Assembly: GCA_023251135.1 (NCBI GenBank) | Contig: JAHEZJ010000005.1 | Coordinates: 17,906-81,905, forward strand | Length of the DNA: 64,000 nt | From: Flavobacterium sp. | Lineage (GTDB): Bacteria; Bacteroidota; Bacteroidia; Flavobacteriales; Flavobacteriaceae | Direction: 5' to 3' | Shown here: in pieces, positions 57,072 to 64,000 of the stretch | Layout: every line of letters begins with the position of its first letter | Numbering within the stretch: position 1 is the stretch's first letter | Program-made: the position numbers and the translations under genes | Notes under the pieces: model-generated | Told to the model about the DNA's origin: nothing | Seen by the model: the letters and a program-made list of their open reading frames with translations, nothing else | Databases searched by the model: none

Positions 57072-57674
57072 TTAAAACGAGTACTTTTCCAACTTCTTCC
57101 CATCGATATCCAAAACCGTTGTACTTTCTCTTGTAGCTTCCTCTTTAACAACTTCCTGAACAGATGGATTTGAAGGATATTTTCCATTTTTCAGTTTTAG
57201 AAGATGAAATTTTCCTCCACTTACCGCTATTAGATCATAAAATTTTTCAGTTACTGAAGTGGTTACATAAATCGGGAAATCGGTTACGGTGAAAGAGTTG
57301 ATCAAACTTCCGTCATTATTCAAAATGTATCCTGAGCAGCCTCCGCTTCCACAAAAATAAGGATTGGAAAAACCTACAAAGTACTCTTCCTTTTTATCAT
57401 TATTTAAATCAAAAGCACTATAATAAAAGAATCTGTCGTCGGCTGTCAAGGCTGGCAGATCTTTTTTCAGTAATACTAAAAGCTGCTTTCTGATGGTCTC
57501 GACTGCTTTATCTTCTTTGTGCGGAGCATCGCTTACGTCTGCTGTTCCTGTTGCTGTTTTTGTTATGGTGTCAGTTGCGATGGCCTCCACAACATTCTCT
57601 TCTCCTGTTTTTTCTTTATTCTGGCAAGAAATCATTCCTAAAACCAGAAATGCCATTAAAATTTTTCTTTTCAT
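57072..57674 (-). CDS. Hypothetical lipoprotein
   Basis: A 200-residue lipoprotein with lipobox Cys17 (LGMISCQN). The frame is open upstream to 57752, but that part runs through a palindromic repeat and lacks a signal, so the ATG at 57674 (MKRKILMAFLVLG) is chosen. The mature part has a Thr/Ala-rich linker and then ADDRFFYYSAFDLNNDKKEEYFVGFSNPYFCGSGGCSGYILNN in separate pieces. The D-x-N-x-D-K-x-E element resembles FG-GAP or calcium-binding loops. No firm family. Confidence 0.78.
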   Translation of the reverse strand: MKRKILMAFLVLGMISCQNKEKTGEENVVEAIATDTITKTATGTADVSDAPHKEDKAVETIRKQLLVLLKKDLPALTADDRFFYYSAFDLNNDKKEEYFVGFSNPYFCGSGGCSGYILNNDGSLINSFTVTDFPIYVTTSVTEKFYDLIAVSGGKFHLLKLKNGKYPSNPSVQEVVKEEATRESTTVLDIDGKKLEKYSF

Positions 57675-57710
57675 GTTTTCTCTTTTTTTTATTTTTACGA
57701 TTCCGTTTCT

Positions 57711-57743
57711 AAACCCGACAAGTTTTGAGAACCTATCGGATTT
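57711..57743 (-). terminator. Palindromic repeat copy 2, likely terminator of ldhA
   Basis: Matches the repeat at 57020-57052 in 28 of 33 positions, same orientation. The arms still pair with mismatches (AAACCCGACAAG / CTATCGGATTT) and it begins 11 bases past the ldhA stop on the minus strand. Confidence 0.6.
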
Positions 57744-57753
57744 GTGATTCAAT

Positions 57754-58779
57754 TTAAACTAACAAAGCGGTTTTATTTTCAATATCATTCTCTGTCAATA
57801 AAGACTTAATATTGTTAAAGGTAACCAAAGCGATCTGTGTTAAGGCTTCATTGGTAAAAAACGCCTGATGCGCGGTCACCAAAACATTTGGAAAACTCAT
57901 TAAACGCTGAATGGCATCATCCTGTATAATATCGGCGGAAAGATCTCTGAAGAATAGTTTTTCTTCCTGTTCGTAAACATCAATTCCCAAATACCCTATT
58001 TTACCTTCTTTCAAACCTTCAATAACAGCGGCCGTTTCAATCAATCCACCACGGCTTGTATTGATAAGCATTACGCTGTCTTTCATTAAAGCGATAGAGT
58101 TTTTATCAATAACATGCTTCGTCTGATCGTTTAAAGGGCAATGCAACGAGATAATATCGCTGAACTTGAAAATCTCATCCAACGAAACAAACTGTACCCC
58201 ATCTTTCTCCATTTCGGCATTTGTTACGATGTCATACGCCAGAACTTTACAGCCAAAACCTTTTGCAATCTTAGCGAAAGCTTTCCCTATATTTCCAGTT
58301 CCGATGATTCCGATGGTCTTCCCAAACAAATCAAAACCTAATAATCCATTTAGTGAAAAATTTTGTTCCCGAACTCTATTGTAAGCTTTATGTGTTTTTC
58401 GGTTCAGTGTTAAAATCATTGCCATCGCATGCTCTGCAACAGCCTGAGGTGAGTATGCAGGAACCCGACATACTTTGATATTGTACTTTTTAGCAGCATC
58501 CAAATCAACATTATTAAAACCCGCGCAACGCAAAGCAATAATCTTCACTCCTTTCTCAGCCAATTGCTTCAACACTGCTTCATTGACGATGTCGTTTACA
58601 AAAACACAAACAATCGAAGCATTTTCAATCAAAATCACGGTTTGAAGATTTAATTGTGTTTCAAAGAAATCCAGTTCAAACCCAAAAGTATCATTGTATT
58701 TATTGAAGAACGTTTTATCGTAAGGCTGCGTTGAAAAAAAAGCTATTTTGTTTGTATTTACTGTATCCTTTAAACTCAT
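57754..58779 (-). CDS. ldhA: D-lactate dehydrogenase (2-hydroxyacid dehydrogenase family)
   Basis: A 341-residue NAD-dependent enzyme that should reduce pyruvate to D-lactate. IAFFSTQPYDKTFF, ALRCAGFNNVDLDAAK, VPAYSPQAVAEHAM and the Rossmann motif GTGNIGKAFAKIAKGFG follow E. coli LdhA closely. The catalytic Arg is in NTSRGGLIE, Glu in YEQEEKLFF and His in TAHQAFFT. The first 10 residues (MSLKDTVNTN) extend past the usual family start, so a later start is possible but no better ATG is seen. Confidence 0.9.
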   Translation of the reverse strand: MSLKDTVNTNKIAFFSTQPYDKTFFNKYNDTFGFELDFFETQLNLQTVILIENASIVCVFVNDIVNEAVLKQLAEKGVKIIALRCAGFNNVDLDAAKKYNIKVCRVPAYSPQAVAEHAMAMILTLNRKTHKAYNRVREQNFSLNGLLGFDLFGKTIGIIGTGNIGKAFAKIAKGFGCKVLAYDIVTNAEMEKDGVQFVSLDEIFKFSDIISLHCPLNDQTKHVIDKNSIALMKDSVMLINTSRGGLIETAAVIEGLKEGKIGYLGIDVYEQEEKLFFRDLSADIIQDDAIQRLMSFPNVLVTAHQAFFTNEALTQIALVTFNNIKSLLTENDIENKTALLV

Positions 58780-58867
58780 CTTGATTTCTATTTTTGAGGT
58801 TTTTATCTTCCTTTTCTACTAAATTAAACAATTCTTTTCAAGTAACTTCTGATCCTGAAAAATCAGC

Positions 58868-59284
58868 TTACTTTAAATATTCTTTTCCATGCGCTATAAC
58901 AATTCCCTCTTTTGGGCAAAGACCGGAAACATCATAACCTAAGCTTTTAAGAATTTCTAAACCATCCATAACTGCTACTTTATTACCGCCATTCCATCCC
59001 ATTTTCAAACCATATAAAATACATTCTCTGATATATTTTGGCCGGTTTAAATTGATATTTTCGGTTTCTTTATCAGATAGTCTGGTTAACACTACTCCTG
59101 TATTTAAAGGGTTTCCGGCATACAAATCTTCCGAGGTGACGAAGCTGATTTTCAATGGCGTTTGTTTATGATCTTCCAGGAATACCGTTATCTCAAATGT
59201 TGCTGCTTCTGTTTCAAGCGCATATTTAGTAACGCTTTTGTACCAATAAACATTTTCTTCAACTGTAATTTTTCTTAATGCCAT
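58868..59284 (-). CDS. Hypothetical protein paired with the DUF4274 gene
   Basis: A 138-residue soluble protein without signal or membrane helix. It reads MALRKITVEENVYWYKSVTKYALETEA and continues FEITVFLEDHKQTPLKISF, RPKYIRECILYGLKMGWNGG and a C-terminal GIVIAHGKEYLK. I do not recognise the family. It lies 76 bases after the DUF4274 gene on the same strand, so the two are probably cotranscribed. Cytoplasmic location is inferred from the absence of export signals. Confidence 0.7.
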   Translation of the reverse strand: MALRKITVEENVYWYKSVTKYALETEAATFEITVFLEDHKQTPLKISFVTSEDLYAGNPLNTGVVLTRLSDKETENINLNRPKYIRECILYGLKMGWNGGNKVAVMDGLEILKSLGYDVSGLCPKEGIVIAHGKEYLK

Positions 59285-59360
59285 ATGTTTAAAATGTTAC
59301 GCTTTGAAAAACCAAACGATCTCTTCGTCTCTCTTTTTAGCAGAAAATCCTTCCTGCTTC

Positions 59361-60284
59361 TTATGCTCTAAACTTAAAATGATCGGTGCTAAACAATAAT
59401 CCGATTCCGCTGTAAGGGTCTCTTTTTAGATCATAAAAATCATTTACGCCTTCCAGGTCTTTGTACAAATCAGAAATGATCGAAGCAGGCTGAAATCCGT
59501 CTATGGTGTGGGCTATAATGGTATCTGCCAGACAAGTCAATTCTTTTGTTGCATTTGTAACTCCCAGATTATTTCCGGTTTCCCAATCCCATACAATCCA
59601 GTCCCACTGGTGTTTTTTATGCATGCAATCCATCCACAAATAAGACAGATTATTGATTTTTATCTTCCCTAATTCTTTGGTTTTCCAGTATTCGACACTT
59701 TCAACAATAGCGTTTACTGCCGTATCCGTATCGTCATAAACAAAGTCCGGATTTGAAAGCTGAATAATCTTTACTGCATCCGTTATCCTGGTTGCAATTG
59801 TTTTCAGCTCCTTTTCATTGGGTTTCCTCAAAAAAGCAAATTCAATATCCAATCGTTCGAAAACTACTCCTCCAGTTTTAAGCAACATTTCACCCGGAAT
59901 GCACGCTACAGTAGAATTTTCATCCAAAAATTCGGGATTCGGATCAAAAGAAAAGTTCTCGTCCTGATAAAAGCCGGCAAGATATCTTTCCTCGATTTCT
60001 TTCAACAATTTATACTGCTCAAAATACAAATCGTCTTTGACTTGCTCTTCACTCGTAAACCGGCAAAAATAATCGGGCTGCAACAGCCAATACAAACAAA
60101 GAGCTGTCCCTTTATCAAGTGCTTTTTGTTGGATCATCCATTCAAAAGGCTCTATTCCATCATCATAATTCCAATTTTGAACAAACTGATGCCATTCTGC
60201 AGCAGTTAATTTCTGATACGACATTTCTCCGTTTACCGCTTTTAAAACCCGATTTTTATTTTTTTTGCTAAATGATTCTTCCAT
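59361..60284 (-). CDS. DUF4274 domain protein
   Basis: A 307-residue cytoplasmic protein. The N-terminal part has the DUF4274 pattern, ELHxF-type EWHQFVQNWNYDDGIEPFEWMI and ALCLYWLLQPDYFCRF. The C-terminal half (about 150-307) contains a second unrecognised region with YDDTDTAVNAIVESVEYWK and WDWIVWDWETGNNLG. Proteins of this kind are often found among immunity-like genes, but no toxin adjoins here. Upstream is the Spy-like gene in divergent orientation. Confidence 0.75.
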   Translation of the reverse strand: MEESFSKKNKNRVLKAVNGEMSYQKLTAAEWHQFVQNWNYDDGIEPFEWMIQQKALDKGTALCLYWLLQPDYFCRFTSEEQVKDDLYFEQYKLLKEIEERYLAGFYQDENFSFDPNPEFLDENSTVACIPGEMLLKTGGVVFERLDIEFAFLRKPNEKELKTIATRITDAVKIIQLSNPDFVYDDTDTAVNAIVESVEYWKTKELGKIKINNLSYLWMDCMHKKHQWDWIVWDWETGNNLGVTNATKELTCLADTIIAHTIDGFQPASIISDLYKDLEGVNDFYDLKRDPYSGIGLLFSTDHFKFRA

Positions 60285-60328
60285 TTTTTGATTCTGATGA
60301 TGACCGTTCCTGATTTCTAATATTAAAA

Positions 60329-60336
60329 CAAATTTA
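60329..60336 (-). promoter_or_regulatory. Possible -7 box of the DUF4274 transcript
   Basis: Reverse strand TAAATTTG, 44 bases before the start codon. Weak, without a clear -33 element. Confidence 0.3.
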
Positions 60337-60464
60337 AAAAACCATTTCTTATAAAAACATGATAAAAAGCATGAACCAGCGAAGACAACTCTCTAACCTA
60401 TTAAAATCCAAATAACTAAACTATTATTCTATTTAAATTTGTTAAATAATCTATAATTCTGACG

Positions 60465-60490
60465 ATCAGATTAAACCTCTTTAATCTGAT
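60465..60490. promoter_or_regulatory. Perfect 10-bp dyad upstream of the Spy-like gene
   Basis: ATCAGATTAA (60465-60474), six bases, TTAATCTGAT (60481-60490). It ends 38 bases before the Spy-like start codon. It could be an operator for a dimeric regulator or a leader hairpin. No T run follows, so it is not an obvious terminator. Confidence 0.5.
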
Positions 60491-60528
60491 AAAGTCTAAA
60501 CTATATAAACAATTAAAAAACGTACATC

Positions 60529-60969
60529 ATGAAGAAATTACTTATCGCAGCTTTGTTATTCGTTGGAATAGCGAGTTTTGCACAAGAGGCAGATCAAAAA
60601 CCTGCACGCGAACCAAGAGAAAGACTAAGTCCGGAACAACGCAATGAAAAGAAGTTAAAAAAACTCACTTCAGAACTCAATTTAGATGCCAATCAACAAG
60701 CGCAGATCAAACAGCTTTTAGCGGACAGAAGCGCAAAAGCTGAAAAATATAAAGAAGACCGCAAAAGCAAGAAAGAAAACGGCACAAGCCTGACGACAGA
60801 AGACAAAGTTGCTTTTAGAAAACAAATGCTGGATGAACAAGCTGCTAACGATGCCAAAATGAAATCAATTCTAAATGCCGATCAATATAAAAAATGGACT
60901 TCCATTCAGGACGAAAATAAAGAAAAAGCAAAAGAGAAAATGAGAGAACACAAAAAAGACAAAAACTAA
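60529..60969 (+). CDS. Small exported Lys/Glu-rich protein, Spy/CpxP-like
   Basis: A 146-residue periplasmic protein with signal peptide MKKLLIAALLFVGIASFAQ. The mature part is almost all helical and charged: LSPEQRNEKKLKKLTSELNLDANQQAQIKQLL in overlapping parts, then KVAFRKQMLDEQAANDAKMKSILNADQYKKW. The pair of helices with LNLDANQQAQI and LNADQYKKW is the LTxxQ-like layout of Spy/CpxP chaperones. It carries its own terminator and a dyad upstream. The role as a stress chaperone is inferred. Confidence 0.75.
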   Translation: MKKLLIAALLFVGIASFAQEADQKPAREPRERLSPEQRNEKKLKKLTSELNLDANQQAQIKQLLADRSAKAEKYKEDRKSKKENGTSLTTEDKVAFRKQMLDEQAANDAKMKSILNADQYKKWTSIQDENKEKAKEKMREHKKDKN

Positions 60970-60979
60970 TACCGTTCAT

Positions 60980-61013
60980 AAAAAAAAGAGGCTTAAAAAG
61001 CCTCTTTTTTTTT
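60980..61013 (+). terminator. Bidirectional terminator after the Spy-like gene
   Basis: Arms AAAGAGGCTT / AAGCCTCTTT with A and T runs on either side, between the Spy-like gene and the convergent metalloprotease gene. Confidence 0.88.
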
Positions 61014-61024
61014 AGTATAAAATC

Positions 61025-63499
61025 TTATTTCGGATTAAGTATTAAATCTATCCTTTTAATACAATCCTCATAATGATACTTAGTTTCTGCATTTACAGGT
61101 CTCGCCTTTGCTGCCAAAAGTGTTGTTCTTAGCGCATTCAGTTCGCCACGAACCAAAGCTCTAACATCAGATTGGTTTACATTATAATATACCACTGATC
61201 GATCAGACGGCTTAATTTCTTCTGTCATTAATGCTCCCATTCGATCAATATAACCACGTTGCAGGTTTCTTCTGTAGATCGTCACATTTCCAGGTGCTGC
61301 TGCTTCTTTCCAGATTCCTTTTCGTGTATCTCTCAATAAATCCAGTGCTTTATAAGTATCTCCTCCAACGATTTCATTATCTACTAATCTGCCAATACGG
61401 CCAATACTAAGCAAGCTATTCAACTGTCTCACCTGTAAGCTTCTGAATCTTTCCGCATAACCTGCAAAATCAGTATTCTTCAAAGTCGTAACATTTACCA
61501 TCCATGTTGGCGAAGCAAAAGCGTTTGCCTGGAGCCAGTTCATTGCTTCAATCTGTTTGGCTTTCGGTACTACCTCGTAAACATTTCCGGTCTGATTTGG
61601 ATTTTTAGTATTTTCATAAACTCCGCCAACATTAGTCACCACATGACCTACATATCTACTCCAAACGTCCAGCATTTCTTTGTACAATTCGTCCAGATCA
61701 TCGTAGTTATTCGTCACATTACTTGTCCATTCGTTCAAATGAGCAGCAACATACTCCAGATTTTTAAGTCCGTAAGTACTTGCTTTCATTGAATTATTCC
61801 CAATATCTTCTGTTTGTGAAGTAGGATCAAAAGCACTGCTTTGTTTTCCAAATTTGTACAAAGGATTTCCTGCTTTATCCAAAATCCATTTGTCTAAAGT
61901 AGCGGACTCGTCCTGAGGAGATTTCGCATTCGGAATCACTCTATACCCCCAGTTTAAGGCATAGTGATCATACGCTCCCATCTTACGAATAAAGCGAATG
62001 TTTTTATCTCCCGGCTGTGCAATATAGTTGTACCTCGCATAATCCATTATACTCGCCGAAATTCCGTTTTGCTGCGTAAAATCACCATTTCGGTAACTTT
62101 CTACATCATACGCACAGCTTGCGCCCATATTGTGCGGAAAACCTAAAGCATGACCCACTTCGTGAGCAATTACCATACGCATCATTTCTCCCATTTCCTC
62201 GTCGCTCGTCTGCAAAGTTCTCGCGGACGGATTTGCCGCTCCGGTTTCCAACAAATACCTGTTTCTGTACGAACGCAAATGGTTGTGGTACCAGATCACA
62301 TCACTTTCGATAATTTCACCGCTTCTCGGATCTGAAACACTCGGACCAACTGCATTTCGGGTGGTACTTGCAACGTAACGAACCACCGAATAGCGAACAT
62401 CTTCCGGACTAAAATCAGGGTCTTCCTCTTTTGTTGGGGCATCTTTTGCAATAATAGCATTCTTAAAACCTGCCGTTTCAAAAGGTTTTTGCCATTCTTC
62501 TATTCCTTGTTTGATGTATTTTCGCAGTTTTTCAGGAGTAGCAGGGTCTAAATAATAAACGATAGGTTTTACCGGTTCAACCAATTCTCCTCTTGCATAT
62601 GCTTCCGGATCTTTTGGTTCCAGTCTCCAACGGCGAATGTAGGTTTTAAGATCCGATTTCAATTCATTGCTTCCATAATCGTACTGACTTACTGTAAACC
62701 AGCCTACTCTTGGGTCAGCCAGCCTTGGTGTCATAGGTACTTCAGGCAGCAAAATCATCGATTGGTTCATTTGAATACTAATCGATTCTGTATCTTCCAG
62801 CATCGATGGTTTCGAAGCATTATACGTCATATCCTGAATTACCTCGATATTCATTGGAAAACTTTTGATCGTATTGATAAAACTTCTTGAATCGTCAAGC
62901 CCTTTTACTTTATACGTTTCGCGCATTTCTGACGAAATTCCACTGATCGCCTTAACATCTGTACTGTAAAATTTAGTAACATCAACCACAGTGTTTGCAG
63001 AATCTTTACTAAAAGCTACGATATCAAAAGCAAATAAGGTAGGCTCATAATTATTTGATTTTACCGAAATACTAATCGGCAAACTATCGTTGGCAACCGC
63101 ATTGTATGATTTTGATTTGATCAGAATTTTATCCTGAAAACGCTGCCAGACAATTAATTGCTCATTGGTTTCCGATCCTGCGTTTACATAACCTCCACCC
63201 AAATTAGAAGGCAGTTTTGACAATCTGCTTACTAAAAGCATGTCTTTGTTCAGGTATTTATTCGGAATCTCGAAATAGTATTTTTTATCGACTTTGTGCA
63301 CTTTAAAAAGCCCGTCATCAGAGACAGCGTCTTTGGTAATTACCTTACTGTAGTCTTTAATGGCAGATTCTGGTTTTTTCTCCGGCGCAGCAGCTGCCGG
63401 GTCGTCTTTTTTTGATTTTTTCTTGTTTGATTGCGCAAACTGAGAAACAGGAAATAGCATAAAGGCAGCTATCGTAGTAGAAATGAAAAATTTCTTCAT
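61025..63499 (-). CDS. Exported zinc-dependent metalloprotease (DUF5117/DUF5118 type, metzincin-like)
   Basis: An 824-residue protein with a signal peptide (MKKFFISTTIAAFMLFPVSQFAQ). It has a Lys-rich linker, an N-terminal DUF5118/DUF5117-like region (DGLFKVHKVDKKYYFEIPNKYLNKDMLLVSRLSKLP in overlapping parts) and a catalytic centre IAHEVGHALGFPHNMGAS. His446, Glu447, His450 and His456 form the HExxHxxGxxH zinc motif, followed by the possible Met-turn ASIMDYAR. It is probably periplasmic or secreted. No T9SS sorting tail was seen at the C-terminus (RIDLILNPK). The substrate is unknown. Confidence 0.9.
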   Translation of the reverse strand: MKKFFISTTIAAFMLFPVSQFAQSNKKKSKKDDPAAAAPEKKPESAIKDYSKVITKDAVSDDGLFKVHKVDKKYYFEIPNKYLNKDMLLVSRLSKLPSNLGGGYVNAGSETNEQLIVWQRFQDKILIKSKSYNAVANDSLPISISVKSNNYEPTLFAFDIVAFSKDSANTVVDVTKFYSTDVKAISGISSEMRETYKVKGLDDSRSFINTIKSFPMNIEVIQDMTYNASKPSMLEDTESISIQMNQSMILLPEVPMTPRLADPRVGWFTVSQYDYGSNELKSDLKTYIRRWRLEPKDPEAYARGELVEPVKPIVYYLDPATPEKLRKYIKQGIEEWQKPFETAGFKNAIIAKDAPTKEEDPDFSPEDVRYSVVRYVASTTRNAVGPSVSDPRSGEIIESDVIWYHNHLRSYRNRYLLETGAANPSARTLQTSDEEMGEMMRMVIAHEVGHALGFPHNMGASCAYDVESYRNGDFTQQNGISASIMDYARYNYIAQPGDKNIRFIRKMGAYDHYALNWGYRVIPNAKSPQDESATLDKWILDKAGNPLYKFGKQSSAFDPTSQTEDIGNNSMKASTYGLKNLEYVAAHLNEWTSNVTNNYDDLDELYKEMLDVWSRYVGHVVTNVGGVYENTKNPNQTGNVYEVVPKAKQIEAMNWLQANAFASPTWMVNVTTLKNTDFAGYAERFRSLQVRQLNSLLSIGRIGRLVDNEIVGGDTYKALDLLRDTRKGIWKEAAAPGNVTIYRRNLQRGYIDRMGALMTEEIKPSDRSVVYYNVNQSDVRALVRGELNALRTTLLAAKARPVNAETKYHYEDCIKRIDLILNPK

Positions 63500-63529
63500 T
63501 TATTACGGGTTTAATGGTTATTTAATAAA

Positions 63530-63563
63530 CAAAAATAATTTTTATCCTGAATATACGACCCAA
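63530..63563 (-). promoter_or_regulatory. Promoter candidate for the metalloprotease gene
   Basis: Reverse strand TTG (63563-63561), 23 bases, TATTTTTG (63537-63530), 30 bases before the start codon. Confidence 0.4.
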
Positions 63564-63635
63564 AACCTATTTATTAACTTTTCATTAACTACTTGCTGAT
63601 TTCAGAGTTTAAATTGTGAAAATGAGACGGAATAG

Positions 63636-63720
63636 TGTGAGATGTAAACTGTGAGATGTGAGATGTGAACTGCGACTGAACACTGAGACTGAAAACTGAG
63701 ACTGAAAACTGAGACTGAAA
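63636..63720. repeat. Intergenic tandem repeats: GTGAGATGT tract and three copies of ACTGAGACTGAAA
   Basis: 63636-63670 holds imperfect GTGTGAGATGTAAACT and GTGAGATGTGAGATGTGAAC words. Three exact 13-bp units ACTGAGACTGAAA start at 63682, 63695 and 63708. The 13-bp unit recurs as both arms of the hairpin in the rpoB-rpoC spacer, and the first type recurs at 28621-28657. Nothing coding here. Confidence 0.75.
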
Positions 63721-63723
63721 ACT

Positions 63724-63759
63724 AAAAAAAAGACCCAGCTTTACTAAAAAAACTGAGCC
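63724..63759 (-). terminator. Terminator after hemL
   Basis: On the minus strand GGCTCAG pairs with CTGGGTC (two wobble pairs) and is followed by TTTTTTTT, 40 bases past the hemL stop. Confidence 0.55.
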
Positions 63760-63798
63760 TCCAATTGAAAAAAAATATATGTTTTTAACTGCTAAGAT

Positions 63799-64000
63799 CT
63801 AAAAGGTCTTTGAAACTTTATCAATCGCATTAATCGTAAAATCCAGATCTTCATAGGTTAAAGCGTCGGTAATAAACCAGGTTTCATAAGCCGATGGTGC
63901 GATATAAACCCCTTCCTGCAATAAGCCATGGAAGAATTTCTTAAACGTTTCATTATCACCTTTTGCGGCAGTTTGAAAATCAACAACCGGATTTGCATCA
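63799..64000 (-). CDS. hemL: Glutamate-1-semialdehyde 2,1-aminomutase, C-terminal end only
   Basis: The reverse strand from the window edge encodes 66 residues and a TAG stop, reading [38 protein letters not shown], then [37 protein letters not shown] is the well-conserved C-terminal segment of HemL, a PLP enzyme that makes 5-aminolevulinate for haem. The catalytic lysine and the rest lie outside the window. Confidence 0.85.
   Translation of the reverse strand, partial: DANPVVDFQTAAKGDNETFKKFFHGLLQEGVYIAPSAYETWFITDALTYEDLDFTINAIDKVSKTF

Overview
This window reads as a chromosome segment from a Flavobacterium-like Bacteroidota. The evidence is an AT-rich sequence, genes without Shine-Dalgarno leaders, several upstream regions carrying the flavobacterial promoter pattern (TTG, 17-23 bases, TANNTTTG), and family content such as SusC/SusD, Porin_10, TonB-dependent receptors with carboxypeptidase-like N-terminal domains, a flavobacterial AcnB and an XrtN exosortase. 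Most of it is core genome. The clearest accessory segment is about 28.7-32.2 kb.

Layout: 0-2.4 kb is the 5' part of acnB (minus strand). 2.8-6.5 kb holds a two-gene exosortase-N cassette: a polytopic VIT-domain protein with a C-terminal sorting tail, followed with a one-base overlap by the exosortase. 6.6-9.1 kb carries a MoxR ATPase and a SurA-like chaperone/isomerase. 9.6-12.8 kb has a lipoprotein alpha-amylase strongly resembling the Thermococcales GH13_7 enzymes, then prfC. 13.1-26.9 kb is the large translation/transcription cluster read on the minus strand: tRNA-Thr(TGT), tRNA-Tyr, tRNA-Thr(GGT), tuf, tRNA-Trp, secE, nusG, rplK, rplA, rplJ, rplL, rpoB, rpoC, and a DUF3467 gene. A well-formed promoter lies before the first tRNA. 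27-28.5 kb has hpf, xerC and rpsU.

28.7-32.2 kb is a small island: a lipoprotein with an HExxH motif, two tandem paralogous exported proteins and a third small exported protein. On one side it abuts the 3' end of an acyl-CoA dehydrogenase gene. On the other side lies a degenerate copy of that same 3' end, so the island looks inserted there. 32.2-41.7 kb holds the acyl-CoA dehydrogenase, a helix-hairpin-helix protein, an amino-acid permease, a PspC protein, a DUF2851 protein, a DEDDh exonuclease, a CBS-domain cysteine/cystathionine synthase and a Porin_10 protein. 41.9-46.6 kb is an orphan SusC/SusD pair. 46.9-64 kb has rnhB, an OmpA-like lipoprotein, a TonB-dependent receptor, a Crp/quinone-reductase/AraC group, lipB with a lipoprotein, lysS, a lipoprotein, ldhA, a DUF4274 pair, a Spy-like protein, a DUF5117-type zinc metalloprotease and the 3' end of hemL.

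Several intergenic repeat families recur: a 13-bp ACTGAGACTGAAA unit (also forming a long hairpin between rpoB and rpoC), an 8-bp TCTAATTA unit that supplies a stop codon, GTGAGATGT-type tracts, and a palindrome used as a transcription terminator. The best candidates for poorly described biology are the XrtN/VIT cassette and the lipoprotein island.
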